A stretch of 8,293 nt of DNA from CALVUP01 sp964422195 (lineage in GTDB: Bacteria > Bacillota_I > Bacilli_A > RF39 > UBA660): contig CAYRAF010000041.1 in NCBI GenBank assembly GCA_964422195.1, forward strand, positions 1 to 8,293, read 5' to 3'. A program made the translations under genes and the position numbers. Positions 1 to 7,161 of this stretch are shown here, piece by piece; position 1 is the first letter of the stretch, and each line of letters starts with the position of its first letter. The notes beneath the pieces are model-generated. The model saw only the letters and a program-made list of their open reading frames with translations, was not told the origin of the DNA and searched no databases.

Positions 1-25
1 ATAGTAGTATGGGTAAGGTTGTGCT

Positions 26-34
26 AAGAAAGGA
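26..34 (+). promoter_or_regulatory. Ribosome binding site that sets the start of the first gene
   Basis: The stretch AAGAAAGGA lies 7 bases before the ATG at 42. It has the same form as the AAAGGGG sites in front of the two cpaB-like genes. An in-frame ATG at 9 has no comparable site upstream within the visible bases, so 42 is the preferred start. Confidence 0.75.
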
Positions 35-41
35 TAATAAT

Positions 42-1859
42 ATGAAAGAATTTTATGAAAAAAACAAAAAAAAATTAGATATTGCATTTATAGTTGCAAT
101 TATTTTATTTGTAGTCTATTTAGCATGGAGTTTATATTTCTCTAAAATTGTTATATTTAACAAGGAAGTAGCAAAAGTAGAAGATGCTGGTAAAAAGTAT
201 TATGCTATGTATGCAACTAATCTACCAACTAGTGAAAGCCAAGTTACAAAAGTTACTTTAAGAACTTTATATGAAAAGGACTTTATAAAAGCCGAAAACT
301 TATATGTTCCTAAAACAAAGACAGGATGTAATTTAGATGAATCTTGGGTTAAAGTAAGAAAAGAAAATGGTATAGATAAATATTATACTTATTTAAAATG
401 TGGTAAATATGAAAATAAAGTTGATCATGTAGGACCAACAATTACATTAAATGGTAAAAAAGAAGTTACTATTGATGTTAATGCTACATATAAAGATGAG
501 GGTGTTAAATCAGTTAAAGATAATGTAGATGGAAATATAGAAACATCAAAAGTTACTATAGAAGGTACTGATATTGATACAACAAAGGTAGGAACTTATA
601 AAGTTAAATATAGTGTAACAGATAGTTTACTAAATAAAACAGTAGAAACAAGAACAGTAAAAGTAGTTAGAAAACTTGAAGGTATTATAAAACAAGATAC
701 TAATGGATTAAATTATTATTCAGAAAGTGTAGAAAATAATTATTTACAATTTTCTGGAATGCTTTGGAAAATTGTAGGTCTTAATAAAGATGGTACTATA
801 AAAATAATTGCTTCATCTCCAATAGCAAACCTTATATATGGAAATGAAACCAAATATAAAAATTCTAATGTTTATAAATGGCTAAATGATTATTTCTATG
901 ATCATATTGAATCAAAAGATTATATAGTAGAAAAAACATGGTGTGTTAAGAAAACAGGTGATGTTAACAACATTAGTGATAAATGTGATGAACAAGTTAA
1001 AGCTAAAGTGGGACTTCTAAATGTAGATGAATTTAATAAAAATTTTTCAGCTATAGGAATACGTGACACTTCGGTATTTACTTTAACAAAATCAACAAAT
1101 AAGAAAAAACAAGCATATATTTATGACGCATTTGATTTTGATTATCAAACAATTGAAAATGATGATTATGCAGGTATCATGCCAGTAATAAATATAAAAG
1201 AAGGATTGTATGTATCTACAGGCAATGGAACAGCATCAAATCCGTACATTATTAATGATTATAAAAGAGGTAAAGCAAATACTCCAATTAAGGATAGATT
1301 AGTAGGTGAATATATTAATTATTCGGGTTATTTATGGAGAATATCGGAAAACAATAAAAACGATGCTATCTTGATAATGCAAGGTGATGTTGGTATAAGC
1401 GGAAGAGTTATAATGTACTTATATGAGGGAAAAACTAAAACATATAATATTAAAGAAAAAGGAAATGTTGGTTACAAAGTAGAAAAAAATATTGAAAAAT
1501 ATTTAACAAAAACAAAAAATATAATAAATAATAATTGGGAAATTCCTACAATTGATGCTAATAAAACATTTAATACATATAAAAAAGAAAGATTTAAATC
1601 AAAATATTCAATCCCTGCGTCTTATGATATATTCTCTGCTGGTAGTGATGGTAGAGAAACTTCATGGCTTATTGATACAGATAAAAATGAAAAGTATATT
1701 AGAATAACATCTCCAACAGGAATGGCTTTTAGATTAGATACAGATGGAGAAGGTAAAGCTTTCGAAGAAAATGGTATTCAATTAAAAATCAAAATTAAAA
1801 ATAATCTAAAAATAGTGTCAGGAGGTGGGACAGTATATAACCCATATACTGTGAAGTAG
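42..1859 (+). CDS. Membrane-anchored surface protein: pilin-like N-terminus, DUF5011-type Ig-like domain, two tandem C-terminal domains
   Basis: A 605-residue protein from the ATG at 42; an upstream in-frame ATG at 9 would add 11 residues but lacks a good ribosome site. A short Lys-rich cytoplasmic tail leads into one membrane helix at about residues 13-33, so the rest should be outside the cell. Residues 40-122 form a helical then folded segment resembling the stalk and head of type IV pilin-like proteins (motif KYYAMYATNLP, Cys96 and Cys120 probably paired), but there is no prepilin Gly-Phe-Thr-Leu-x-Glu motif. Residues 131-209 are a bacterial Ig-like domain of the DUF5011 type (GPTITLNG, YKDEGV, DNVDGNI, VGTYKVKYSVTD). 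Residues 228-404 and 421-602 are two copies of one domain, each starting YxxxSGxLW and ending GxGTxxNPY, resembling DUF6273-like surface modules from memory. No LPXTG signal or C-terminal anchor is present. The sortase gene follows 1 base after the stop. The role as adhesin or appendage component is inferred. Confidence 0.8.
   Translation: MKEFYEKNKKKLDIAFIVAIILFVVYLAWSLYFSKIVIFNKEVAKVEDAGKKYYAMYATNLPTSESQVTKVTLRTLYEKDFIKAENLYVPKTKTGCNLDESWVKVRKENGIDKYYTYLKCGKYENKVDHVGPTITLNGKKEVTIDVNATYKDEGVKSVKDNVDGNIETSKVTIEGTDIDTTKVGTYKVKYSVTDSLLNKTVETRTVKVVRKLEGIIKQDTNGLNYYSESVENNYLQFSGMLWKIVGLNKDGTIKIIASSPIANLIYGNETKYKNSNVYKWLNDYFYDHIESKDYIVEKTWCVKKTGDVNNISDKCDEQVKAKVGLLNVDEFNKNFSAIGIRDTSVFTLTKSTNKKKQAYIYDAFDFDYQTIENDDYAGIMPVINIKEGLYVSTGNGTASNPYIINDYKRGKANTPIKDRLVGEYINYSGYLWRISENNKNDAILIMQGDVGISGRVIMYLYEGKTKTYNIKEKGNVGYKVEKNIEKYLTKTKNIINNNWEIPTIDANKTFNTYKKERFKSKYSIPASYDIFSAGSDGRETSWLIDTDKNEKYIRITSPTGMAFRLDTDGEGKAFEENGIQLKIKIKNNLKIVSGGGTVYNPYTVK
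723..1847 (+). repeat. Two diverged in-gene copies of one protein domain (723-1253 and 1302-1847)
   Basis: Both halves open with an aromatic-rich SGxLW segment (YLQFSGMLWKI against YINYSGYLWRI) and close with a GxGTxxNPY signature (GNGTASNPY against GGGTVYNPY). The first copy has two cysteines, at residues 301 and 315, followed by KVGLL. The second copy has neither the cysteines nor KVGLL. The similarity is visible at protein level only, so this is an old duplication. Confidence 0.7.
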
Positions 1860-1860
1860 T

Positions 1861-2601
1861 ATGAAAAAAAAGTACATGCTTATCTTAATTGCTTTTTCTA
1901 TATTAGTAGCTACACTAATATGTGTTGTTGTAAATAATAAAAACAAATATATAATCATATCTCGAGTTAAACAATTAGAGAGCATTAAGAAAAAAGATCA
2001 AAAAAGGATTAAGGGATGGATAAAAATTGAAGGTACAGATATTGATTATCCTGTTATACAATATAATGAAGATATGGAGAATGTTGATTATTTATATGTA
2101 TGGAAAAATACAGGAGATGAAAAATTAGAGAACCATTTTAAAATATATGGTCATAATGTTTTGAATGTTTCTAGTAAACCTTTAATCAGAAACAAAGATC
2201 ATACAGGATTTGAACAATTGGCGGCGTTTATATATTATAGCGAAGCAAAAAACAATCAATTTGTTCAATATACTGTTGGTGGTAAAGACTACCTATATAA
2301 AATATATGCGGTTACATTTGCACTCGATGGGGATGATGGGGCATATCTAAAAACAAAAAAAGAAAAGAAAAAATATATTAATAAGGTTAAGAAAAAGAGT
2401 TTATTTAGATATAATGTCGATGTTAATGAAAATGATAAACTTATGAGTTTGATTACATGCACTAGAAGATTTGGGGCTGACTATTTATATGCTCAAATAA
2501 TTGTTGATGCTAGATTAGTTAGAAAAAATGAAAGTATAAGACATTATAAAGTGAAAACTAGTAAGGACTATGATAAATTATTAGGAGGTAAAGTGAAATG
2601 A
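1861..2601 (+). CDS. srtB: Class B sortase (cysteine transpeptidase)
   Basis: A 246-residue membrane-anchored sortase. Sortases cut a sorting signal in an exported protein and join it to the cell wall or to another pilin. The N-terminal helix at residues 5-24 anchors it with the catalytic domain outside. The class B hallmark GWIKIEGTDIDYPVIQ is at about residues 52-67, the catalytic His is His98 in IYGHNV, and the nucleophile is Cys200 in SLITCTRR. In known class B enzymes a catalytic Arg precedes the last core strand; aligning QIIVDARLV with that strand puts Gln212 there, although Arg202, Arg203 and Arg218 lie nearby. Length is normal for the class. The start is 1 base after the previous stop with no close Shine-Dalgarno, so translation is probably coupled. 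The last 4 bases overlap the next start. No target with an obvious sorting signal is in the window. Confidence 0.9.
   Translation: MKKKYMLILIAFSILVATLICVVVNNKNKYIIISRVKQLESIKKKDQKRIKGWIKIEGTDIDYPVIQYNEDMENVDYLYVWKNTGDEKLENHFKIYGHNVLNVSSKPLIRNKDHTGFEQLAAFIYYSEAKNNQFVQYTVGGKDYLYKIYAVTFALDGDDGAYLKTKKEKKKYINKVKKKSLFRYNVDVNENDKLMSLITCTRRFGADYLYAQIIVDARLVRKNESIRHYKVKTSKDYDKLLGGKVK
2584..2601 (+). promoter_or_regulatory. GGAGG ribosome site and 4-base ATGA overlap joining sortase and Cys-rich gene
   Basis: GGAGG at 2584-2588 sits inside the end of the sortase gene, 9 bases before the ATG at 2598. That ATG shares ATGA with the sortase TGA stop (2599-2601). This arrangement predicts translational coupling of the two products and fixes the start of the Cys-rich gene. 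Confidence 0.8.
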
Positions 2602-5600
2602 AAAAAATAAGAATCAGCAAGTTATTATTATTACTTTTTACAGCTGTTATTCTAATGAGTACTAATGTAAATGCTAAAAGGGAAGAAATAAATATAAACG
2701 GTACAAAGTATAATTGGTGTAGTACAAATGGAAATTCTGATGGTGAAAAAAGTAATATGAATGCTATTAAGAAAAAAAGTACAATTATTACGAGCAGTGA
2801 TATGAAGCAAGAACACCCTGATGTCATATATACACCTAAATTTTATATTCCTGGAGCTGGTTATTATATATATGATAGTAATAATAAACAAAAAACAAAA
2901 TCGACTAAAGAAGGTTATTATTCATTCCCTAGTAAAAATAGTGCAGAAACAGCTAAAACTACAGCTTATTATTTAAGGGATGAAGGCAACAAAAAATGTG
3001 TATATGCTATTGCTAAAGTTGAAATTTTAGAAAAATGTGATAATTTTAATCAATCGCAAAGAAAATTAAGAGATAAAATTAATATTGAGAATTTTAAACA
3101 TGAAGTAAATAAAAAAGAAGGTACAGTAACATTTAGTTACCAAAAAGTTGAGGGTTATAAAGTAATATTATATTATTCTGGTAGAAAAGGTGGTTGGAAT
3201 AAAAAAACTAATTGTGGAGATACACAATGTACTATAAATATTACTAATAGTAGTTCTAGTGATAATAAAAAAATGAAGTATTCTATAGTATATGTGAAAG
3301 ACGTTGATAATAAAGATAATTGTCATAATGTGCATTTCTATGCTAAAACTGGATCGATGCCAAGGCTAAAAAGTAATTCTGATTATAGAAGTATATGTGA
3401 GAAAAATGGATATTATAAATTAGAAGATTTATATCAAACAATAGGTCGATGCAATAAACAATGGATAAATGCTACTCACAAAGTAACATCTGGTAAAAAG
3501 CAATCATTAAAAACAAGAATTAATCGTATGAAAAATCTTCAGAAAAGACTAAAAGAAAAAAAGGAAATTGGAAACAAAGAATTAGAAAAATATCTTAATA
3601 ATAGGTCACTATTAAGTAAAACTCATGAATTAGCTAATAATGATGGTTTTTATTGTAAATTTAATAAGCAAAAAAATATAATAGAAACTAAACCTTTTAC
3701 AGTAGAAGTGCCTATAAATGATTATTATGAAATGGTTTGTCAAGAAACATTAACAGGGAATTATGATACTCCAAAATTAGTTCCACATAACGGTGGTGGA
3801 TTTGAGTATAATGTTGATTTGAAACATAACCTTACTTGTTATGCTAGAATTAAGAAAGAAAAAATAAAAGAGTTATCTCAAATTGTTGAATGTGATACAT
3901 TAACTGAAGCAGAAGAATCTACTGAGCCTGATAAGGCTAAATCAACAGCAGGACCATCAGAGGATTTTGATATTTGTATTAAAAGCTGTGACAAAGGAAA
4001 TTATACGCAAAAGTGTATTAATAAGTGTGCAAAACAAACAAAAACATATGTTACAACAAGTTTAGAAAATAATGCTAATGTTGTAAGAATGTTTAAGTCT
4101 GATGGATATTCACGAAAAACACTAGAAGATAAAGAATTGGAAGAAACACCAAAATTTTCTACTACTTGGTGTAGACATCCAGATTCTAATGATGAAGTCA
4201 AAGATTGGCATTGCACTGCATCTGGTACAAGTACAACAGACCAAAGTAAATATGATCCATCTGGAAGATATTTCCATACCACAGAATCTGGATATAAAAA
4301 TTGTGTTGCATACAGATGTGTAGTGGCATGGGATGAAAATGGTAAAAAAAGAAACATTGGTAAAATGGCAGCAACATCTGGTTGTAGTAAAAATAAAGCT
4401 GTATATTTAGCTAATCCTGATTCAGGTTATGAAGTTGGATATGCAATTCTAAATTATGATAACGATGATAATAACGAAGCGGCATATCGTATAACAGAAA
4501 ACACTAAAGAACAATCAGAAGATTTAAAAATAGATGCTGATGGAAAGGCTAATGATAAAGAAGGTAAATTGAATTGTTATGTAGCACCTGTTGAAGATGG
4601 TGATAATAGTGTTTGGGAAAAGAAAGTAAAAGAAATAGAAGATGCTTATGAAGCTGCAGAAAATAAATATAAAGCAAAGATGGAAGAATTGAGTTTAGAT
4701 GCTATAAAAATGCAATATCATATTCAAGATTCTACTGAATCATTCTGTTCTGATGCAAAAACTTATACATTCTCAAATATTGCTGATAAAGATTCATATA
4801 AATTATCAGTAACAGAAAACTCAAGAACTGAAGAAAAAGGCTCTAATGATATAATAAAATCTAAAACAGTGTCTTATACTACAGGTTTTCCAAACTCATG
4901 CTTAACAGATGGAAAAACAACATACAAAAAAGGTTGCTGTAATCCAGATACTGAGGGAGTTAGTGGTGGAAATAGATTCTACATGGATATTACTGAAGAA
5001 TTAAATATTAATAATGTATATATGTGGCCTGTTGGTGACAACGCTAATTTTAATGCTTTAGAAAAGGATACTATTTCTAAAGCACGTAAACAAGTAGAAA
5101 CTAACTTAAATGGTTTAAAATTAAAAGTATGGGATGCTGATGAATATAGTAATAAAGATAGTAAACATACAGAAGGTTCGGCATGTAAAGTTGGTAAATA
5201 TAGATTTACATACAATATAAAGGCTAATGCCATTAATGTTGGAGTATTAGGAAAAGAAGACGATAGATGGAATATAGATATTAATTGTTTCTATGGATAC
5301 TATAATCCTATTATTGCATCATGTCATACTGAAAGAAATCTAGTTGATACAGATGGTGATGGAAAAGAGGATGCAGTAATAATTGATCAAACATTATGTA
5401 AAGATGATGATACTTCAGGTAGTGGGGGAACTAAACATAGGCAAGTATCTACATTAGTTGATAATTATATATATAGAACTATTGATTTAACAGATCCATT
5501 TAATGGTGATAAAGTTCTTCCATGGAACTGGCAAGATTCTAAAACTACAGATGCAGCTACTAATAATTTAGCAGCAAGAAAGATTGATTATGTTATAAGT

Positions 5601-5855
5601 CCATCTAAAACAATAGATCTTATTAAAGAAAGAAAGTATACTATCTATGATGGAGATGATAAAAGAAATTATCACTTCTATATAAGTTCTGATAATATGA
5701 AAAAAATTAGGGATTATAATACTAAAAATAGTGTAATTGGTGATTGTAATTCAAGAAAAATTGGATGTTCTAATAAATTTATTACTAATAACACATATTT
5801 TAAAGAAACATCTGGTAGTCAAGGTATTTATAATCAAAAAGGACTTACAAAATAA
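2598..5855 (+). CDS. Large secreted cysteine-rich protein, function unknown
   Basis: A 1085-residue protein I do not recognise. A Sec signal peptide is clear: basic start, hydrophobic core at residues 9-20, likely cleavage after Ala26 (VNA). The mature part has 32 cysteines, an even number that suits extensive disulfide bonding outside the cell. Visible parts are a beta-rich, Ig- or Fn3-like stretch at about 166-255; a basic helical segment at about 295-345; an acidic Thr/Ser/Glu linker at about 430-458; a twin CX3C motif (Cys460, 464, 473, 477) that could be a helical hairpin; a coiled-coil-like helix at about 674-708; a vicinal Cys780-Cys781 pair; an Asp-rich DTDGDGKED loop at 917-925 of the calcium-binding kind; and a C-terminal domain with Cys1050 and Cys1057. 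There is no C-terminal membrane segment or LPXTG signal. Gene order suggests it is exported by, or displayed on, the Tad-like apparatus encoded downstream (inference). Size and composition also fit an adhesin. Confidence 0.85.
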   Translation: MKKIRISKLLLLLFTAVILMSTNVNAKREEININGTKYNWCSTNGNSDGEKSNMNAIKKKSTIITSSDMKQEHPDVIYTPKFYIPGAGYYIYDSNNKQKTKSTKEGYYSFPSKNSAETAKTTAYYLRDEGNKKCVYAIAKVEILEKCDNFNQSQRKLRDKINIENFKHEVNKKEGTVTFSYQKVEGYKVILYYSGRKGGWNKKTNCGDTQCTINITNSSSSDNKKMKYSIVYVKDVDNKDNCHNVHFYAKTGSMPRLKSNSDYRSICEKNGYYKLEDLYQTIGRCNKQWINATHKVTSGKKQSLKTRINRMKNLQKRLKEKKEIGNKELEKYLNNRSLLSKTHELANNDGFYCKFNKQKNIIETKPFTVEVPINDYYEMVCQETLTGNYDTPKLVPHNGGGFEYNVDLKHNLTCYARIKKEKIKELSQIVECDTLTEAEESTEPDKAKSTAGPSEDFDICIKSCDKGNYTQKCINKCAKQTKTYVTTSLENNANVVRMFKSDGYSRKTLEDKELEETPKFSTTWCRHPDSNDEVKDWHCTASGTSTTDQSKYDPSGRYFHTTESGYKNCVAYRCVVAWDENGKKRNIGKMAATSGCSKNKAVYLANPDSGYEVGYAILNYDNDDNNEAAYRITENTKEQSEDLKIDADGKANDKEGKLNCYVAPVEDGDNSVWEKKVKEIEDAYEAAENKYKAKMEELSLDAIKMQYHIQDSTESFCSDAKTYTFSNIADKDSYKLSVTENSRTEEKGSNDIIKSKTVSYTTGFPNSCLTDGKTTYKKGCCNPDTEGVSGGNRFYMDITEELNINNVYMWPVGDNANFNALEKDTISKARKQVETNLNGLKLKVWDADEYSNKDSKHTEGSACKVGKYRFTYNIKANAINVGVLGKEDDRWNIDINCFYGYYNPIIASCHTERNLVDTDGDGKEDAVIIDQTLCKDDDTSGSGGTKHRQVSTLVDNYIYRTIDLTDPFNGDKVLPWNWQDSKTTDAATNNLAARKIDYVISPSKTIDLIKERKYTIYDGDDKRNYHFYISSDNMKKIRDYNTKNSVIGDCNSRKIGCSNKFITNNTYFKETSGSQGIYNQKGLTK

Positions 5856-5860
5856 GGAGG
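5854..5860 (+). promoter_or_regulatory. Strong Shine-Dalgarno (AAGGAGG) overlapping the previous stop
   Basis: AAGGAGG begins inside the TAA stop of the Cys-rich gene and ends 7 bases before the ATG at 5868. It is one of the best sites in the window, which suggests the small membrane protein is made efficiently. Confidence 0.85.
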
Positions 5861-5867
5861 TAATGAT

Positions 5868-6356
5868 ATGAAAAATGGTATGGCTGCAGTTGGTATTTTA
5901 ATGATTGGTTTAATCACTATAGGTATTGTTAATGTAATTAATGATGCAACTAGTGGTCAAGAATTAGATTACTATGCTTTAAAAAATGTTACAGAAGCTG
6001 CTATGTTAGATTCTACAGATACTGATTTTTATAGATTATATGGTATTTATAGAATGGATAGGGAAATATTTGCTGAAGCTTTTGTTAGAAGATTTGCTAA
6101 TGCTGTAAAAGTTAAAGATTATATTATAAATATGTATGATATAGTTGAAGTACCTCCAAAAGTAAGCGTTGAAGTTAAAACTAGGACAACTCAAGCATTC
6201 GCAAGTGATGCTATAGATATTACTAATTCAATAGACGCTATTATTGAAGATAGCTTGGATGAAAATATTTTAGATTATGCAAATTCTTGGAGTATTGATG
6301 GTTTGACAAAAGCCTATAATGGAGATACTAAAAAAGAATTAATATGTTCTGATTAG
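5868..6356 (+). CDS. Small single-pass protein, TadE-like minor pilin candidate (possibly DUF5411)
   Basis: A 162-residue protein with a four-residue leader (MKNG) followed at once by a hydrophobic helix at residues 5-25, then an amphipathic helical stretch (DYYALKNVTEAAMLDS) and a mixed C-terminal part. This topology, a membrane helix running into a long helix with an extracytoplasmic head, is what TadE/TadF-type pseudopilins of Tad systems look like, and its place just before two cpaB-like genes and a cpaF-like gene supports it. Gly4 could be a prepilin-peptidase site, but the usual Glu at position +5 of the mature helix is absent. From memory it resembles the DUF5411 family of Firmicutes; I could not verify that. 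Its only cysteine, Cys160, is third from the C-terminus. A structural or assembly role in the appendage is inferred; the coding call itself is secure. Confidence 0.7.
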   Translation: MKNGMAAVGILMIGLITIGIVNVINDATSGQELDYYALKNVTEAAMLDSTDTDFYRLYGIYRMDREIFAEAFVRRFANAVKVKDYIINMYDIVEVPPKVSVEVKTRTTQAFASDAIDITNSIDAIIEDSLDENILDYANSWSIDGLTKAYNGDTKKELICSD

Positions 6357-6363
6357 AAAGGGG
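6357..6363 (+). promoter_or_regulatory. Shine-Dalgarno AAAGGGG of the first cpaB-like gene
   Basis: AAAGGGG directly follows the TAG of the preceding gene and stands 7 bases from the ATG at 6371. The following gene has the same site sequence with 6 bases of spacing (7149-7155), so the leader appears to have been duplicated along with the gene. Confidence 0.8.
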
Positions 6364-6370
6364 ATAAATA

Positions 6371-7144
6371 ATGGTTGGTTTAAAGAAATTTTTATCAAAT
6401 AAAAATACTGTTACTTTAATATGTGTGATTGCTGGTATAGCAGTATTATGGTATGGATATACAGAAAGAATTAGAAAACAAATCCAACCAGTTACTGTTC
6501 CTTATGCTAAAGTTCAAATAAGAGCTGGAAGCTTAATAACTGAAGAAATGGTAGGGACTATTAGTGTCCCTCCTGCTATGTTAGCTGGAAATCCATATCG
6601 ACAAACAAATGATGTAGTAGGAAAATATGCACAAGCAGATAGTATAATTCCTGCAGGTAGTTTGTTTTATGAAAGATCTGTGGTTACTAAGGATAGGCTT
6701 CCAGATGGGGGTATCTTAAGTGATTATCCAGATGATTGGGTATTGTATAGTTTAGATGTTAATATTACATCTACTTATGGTAATTCAATGGTACCTGGTA
6801 GTTACATAGATATTAAATTACAAGCTACTCATAATGATACTAAGAAAATCATGGTAGAAACATTACTTAAAGATGTAAAAATATTAGCTGTTAAGGATTC
6901 AAGTGGTAATAGTGTATTTAATAGCAATAATGAGAGTGAATCAACACCATCACAATTAATATTTGCACTTCCACATGATTATTGGATTCTCCTAAAAAAA
7001 GCTAGTTATTTAAGGAGCTATTCTACTGAATTACTCCCTGTACCTACAACCACTAAAGATGAAAATGTACAGGTAAGTATTGGTAGTAAAGATTTAGAGA
7101 AGTTTATTAATAGTGTTACTAAACAAATAAATAGTACTGATTAA
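6371..7144 (+). CDS. cpaB: CpaB-like pilus assembly protein, first copy (SAF and RcpC-type regions)
   Basis: A 257-residue protein. A membrane helix at about residues 13-30 is followed by a SAF-type domain at about 41-105 (VPYAKVQIRAGSLIT, VPPAML, DVVGKYA, IIPAGSLFY), the fold used by CpaB/RcpC and flagellar FlgA proteins. An RcpC-type region follows at about 123-225, with VLYSLDVNITSTYGNS, a PGSYIDI segment, KDVKILAV and QLIFALPHDYWILLKKA. CpaB/RcpC are periplasmic or extracytoplasmic parts of Tad pilus machines, classically linked to the outer-membrane secretin. In a presumed monoderm the partner must be different. Only 17 bases separate it from a clear paralogue, and a CpaF-type ATPase follows. 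Family assignment is firm; the exact role here is inferred. Confidence 0.85.
   Translation: MVGLKKFLSNKNTVTLICVIAGIAVLWYGYTERIRKQIQPVTVPYAKVQIRAGSLITEEMVGTISVPPAMLAGNPYRQTNDVVGKYAQADSIIPAGSLFYERSVVTKDRLPDGGILSDYPDDWVLYSLDVNITSTYGNSMVPGSYIDIKLQATHNDTKKIMVETLLKDVKILAVKDSSGNSVFNSNNESESTPSQLIFALPHDYWILLKKASYLRSYSTELLPVPTTTKDENVQVSIGSKDLEKFINSVTKQINSTD
6390..6415 (+). repeat. 26-base identical block shared by the two cpaB-like genes (partner 7178-7203)
   Basis: Both genes carry the same 26 bases encoding LSNKNTVT at the edge of the membrane helix (second copy at 7178-7203). Flanking codons differ, so the identity is higher than in the rest of the pair. Confidence 0.85.
6953..6988 (+). repeat. 36-base identical block shared by the two cpaB-like genes (partner 7747-7782)
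   Basis: A run of 36 bases encoding QLIFALPHDYWI is the same in both copies (second at 7747-7782), synonymous positions included, while neighbouring codons for identical residues differ. It marks the strongest tract of the tandem duplication and could result from gene conversion. Confidence 0.85.
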
Positions 7145-7161
7145 ATAGAAAGGGGAATAAT

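Noticed and set aside
1..27. Possible tail of an upstream gene ending in TAA at 25-27 (reads IVVWVRLC) or in TAG at 2-4.
   Set aside because: Only 8 codons or fewer are visible and two frames are possible, so neither can be supported as a gene.
9..41. Longer start for the first gene at ATG 9.
   Set aside because: No Shine-Dalgarno is visible before it, while ATG 42 has AAGAAAGGA at proper spacing and begins just before a typical basic segment and membrane helix.
561..578. EGTDIDTT in the first protein matches EGTDIDYP in the sortase at about 2029-2052.
   Set aside because: In the sortase it belongs to the conserved class B motif and in the first protein to an Ig-like strand turn; surroundings do not align, so chance.
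1821..1828. GGAGGTGG as ribosome site of the sortase gene.
   Set aside because: It is over 30 bases from the ATG at 1861, too far; it encodes the GGG of the domain-end motif.
1839..1856. NPYTVK at the end of the surface protein as a sortase B NPxTx signal.
   Set aside because: No hydrophobic segment or basic tail follows, and the same GxGTxxNPY end occurs in the first domain copy, so it is a domain feature.
2652..2891. Open frames on the minus strand (also 2558-2827, 4001-4357, 4979-5233).
   Set aside because: They lie inside genes with firm protein evidence, lack ribosome sites and have biased composition mirrored from the + strand genes.
6303..6320. TTGACA followed by TATAAT, promoter-like.
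   Set aside because: The spacing is only 6 bases instead of about 17, and it lies inside a coding region.
6553..6571. AGGGAC/GTCCCT inverted repeat, terminator-like.
   Set aside because: A 6-base stem within the SAF coding region with no following T-run; it encodes conserved VPP residues.
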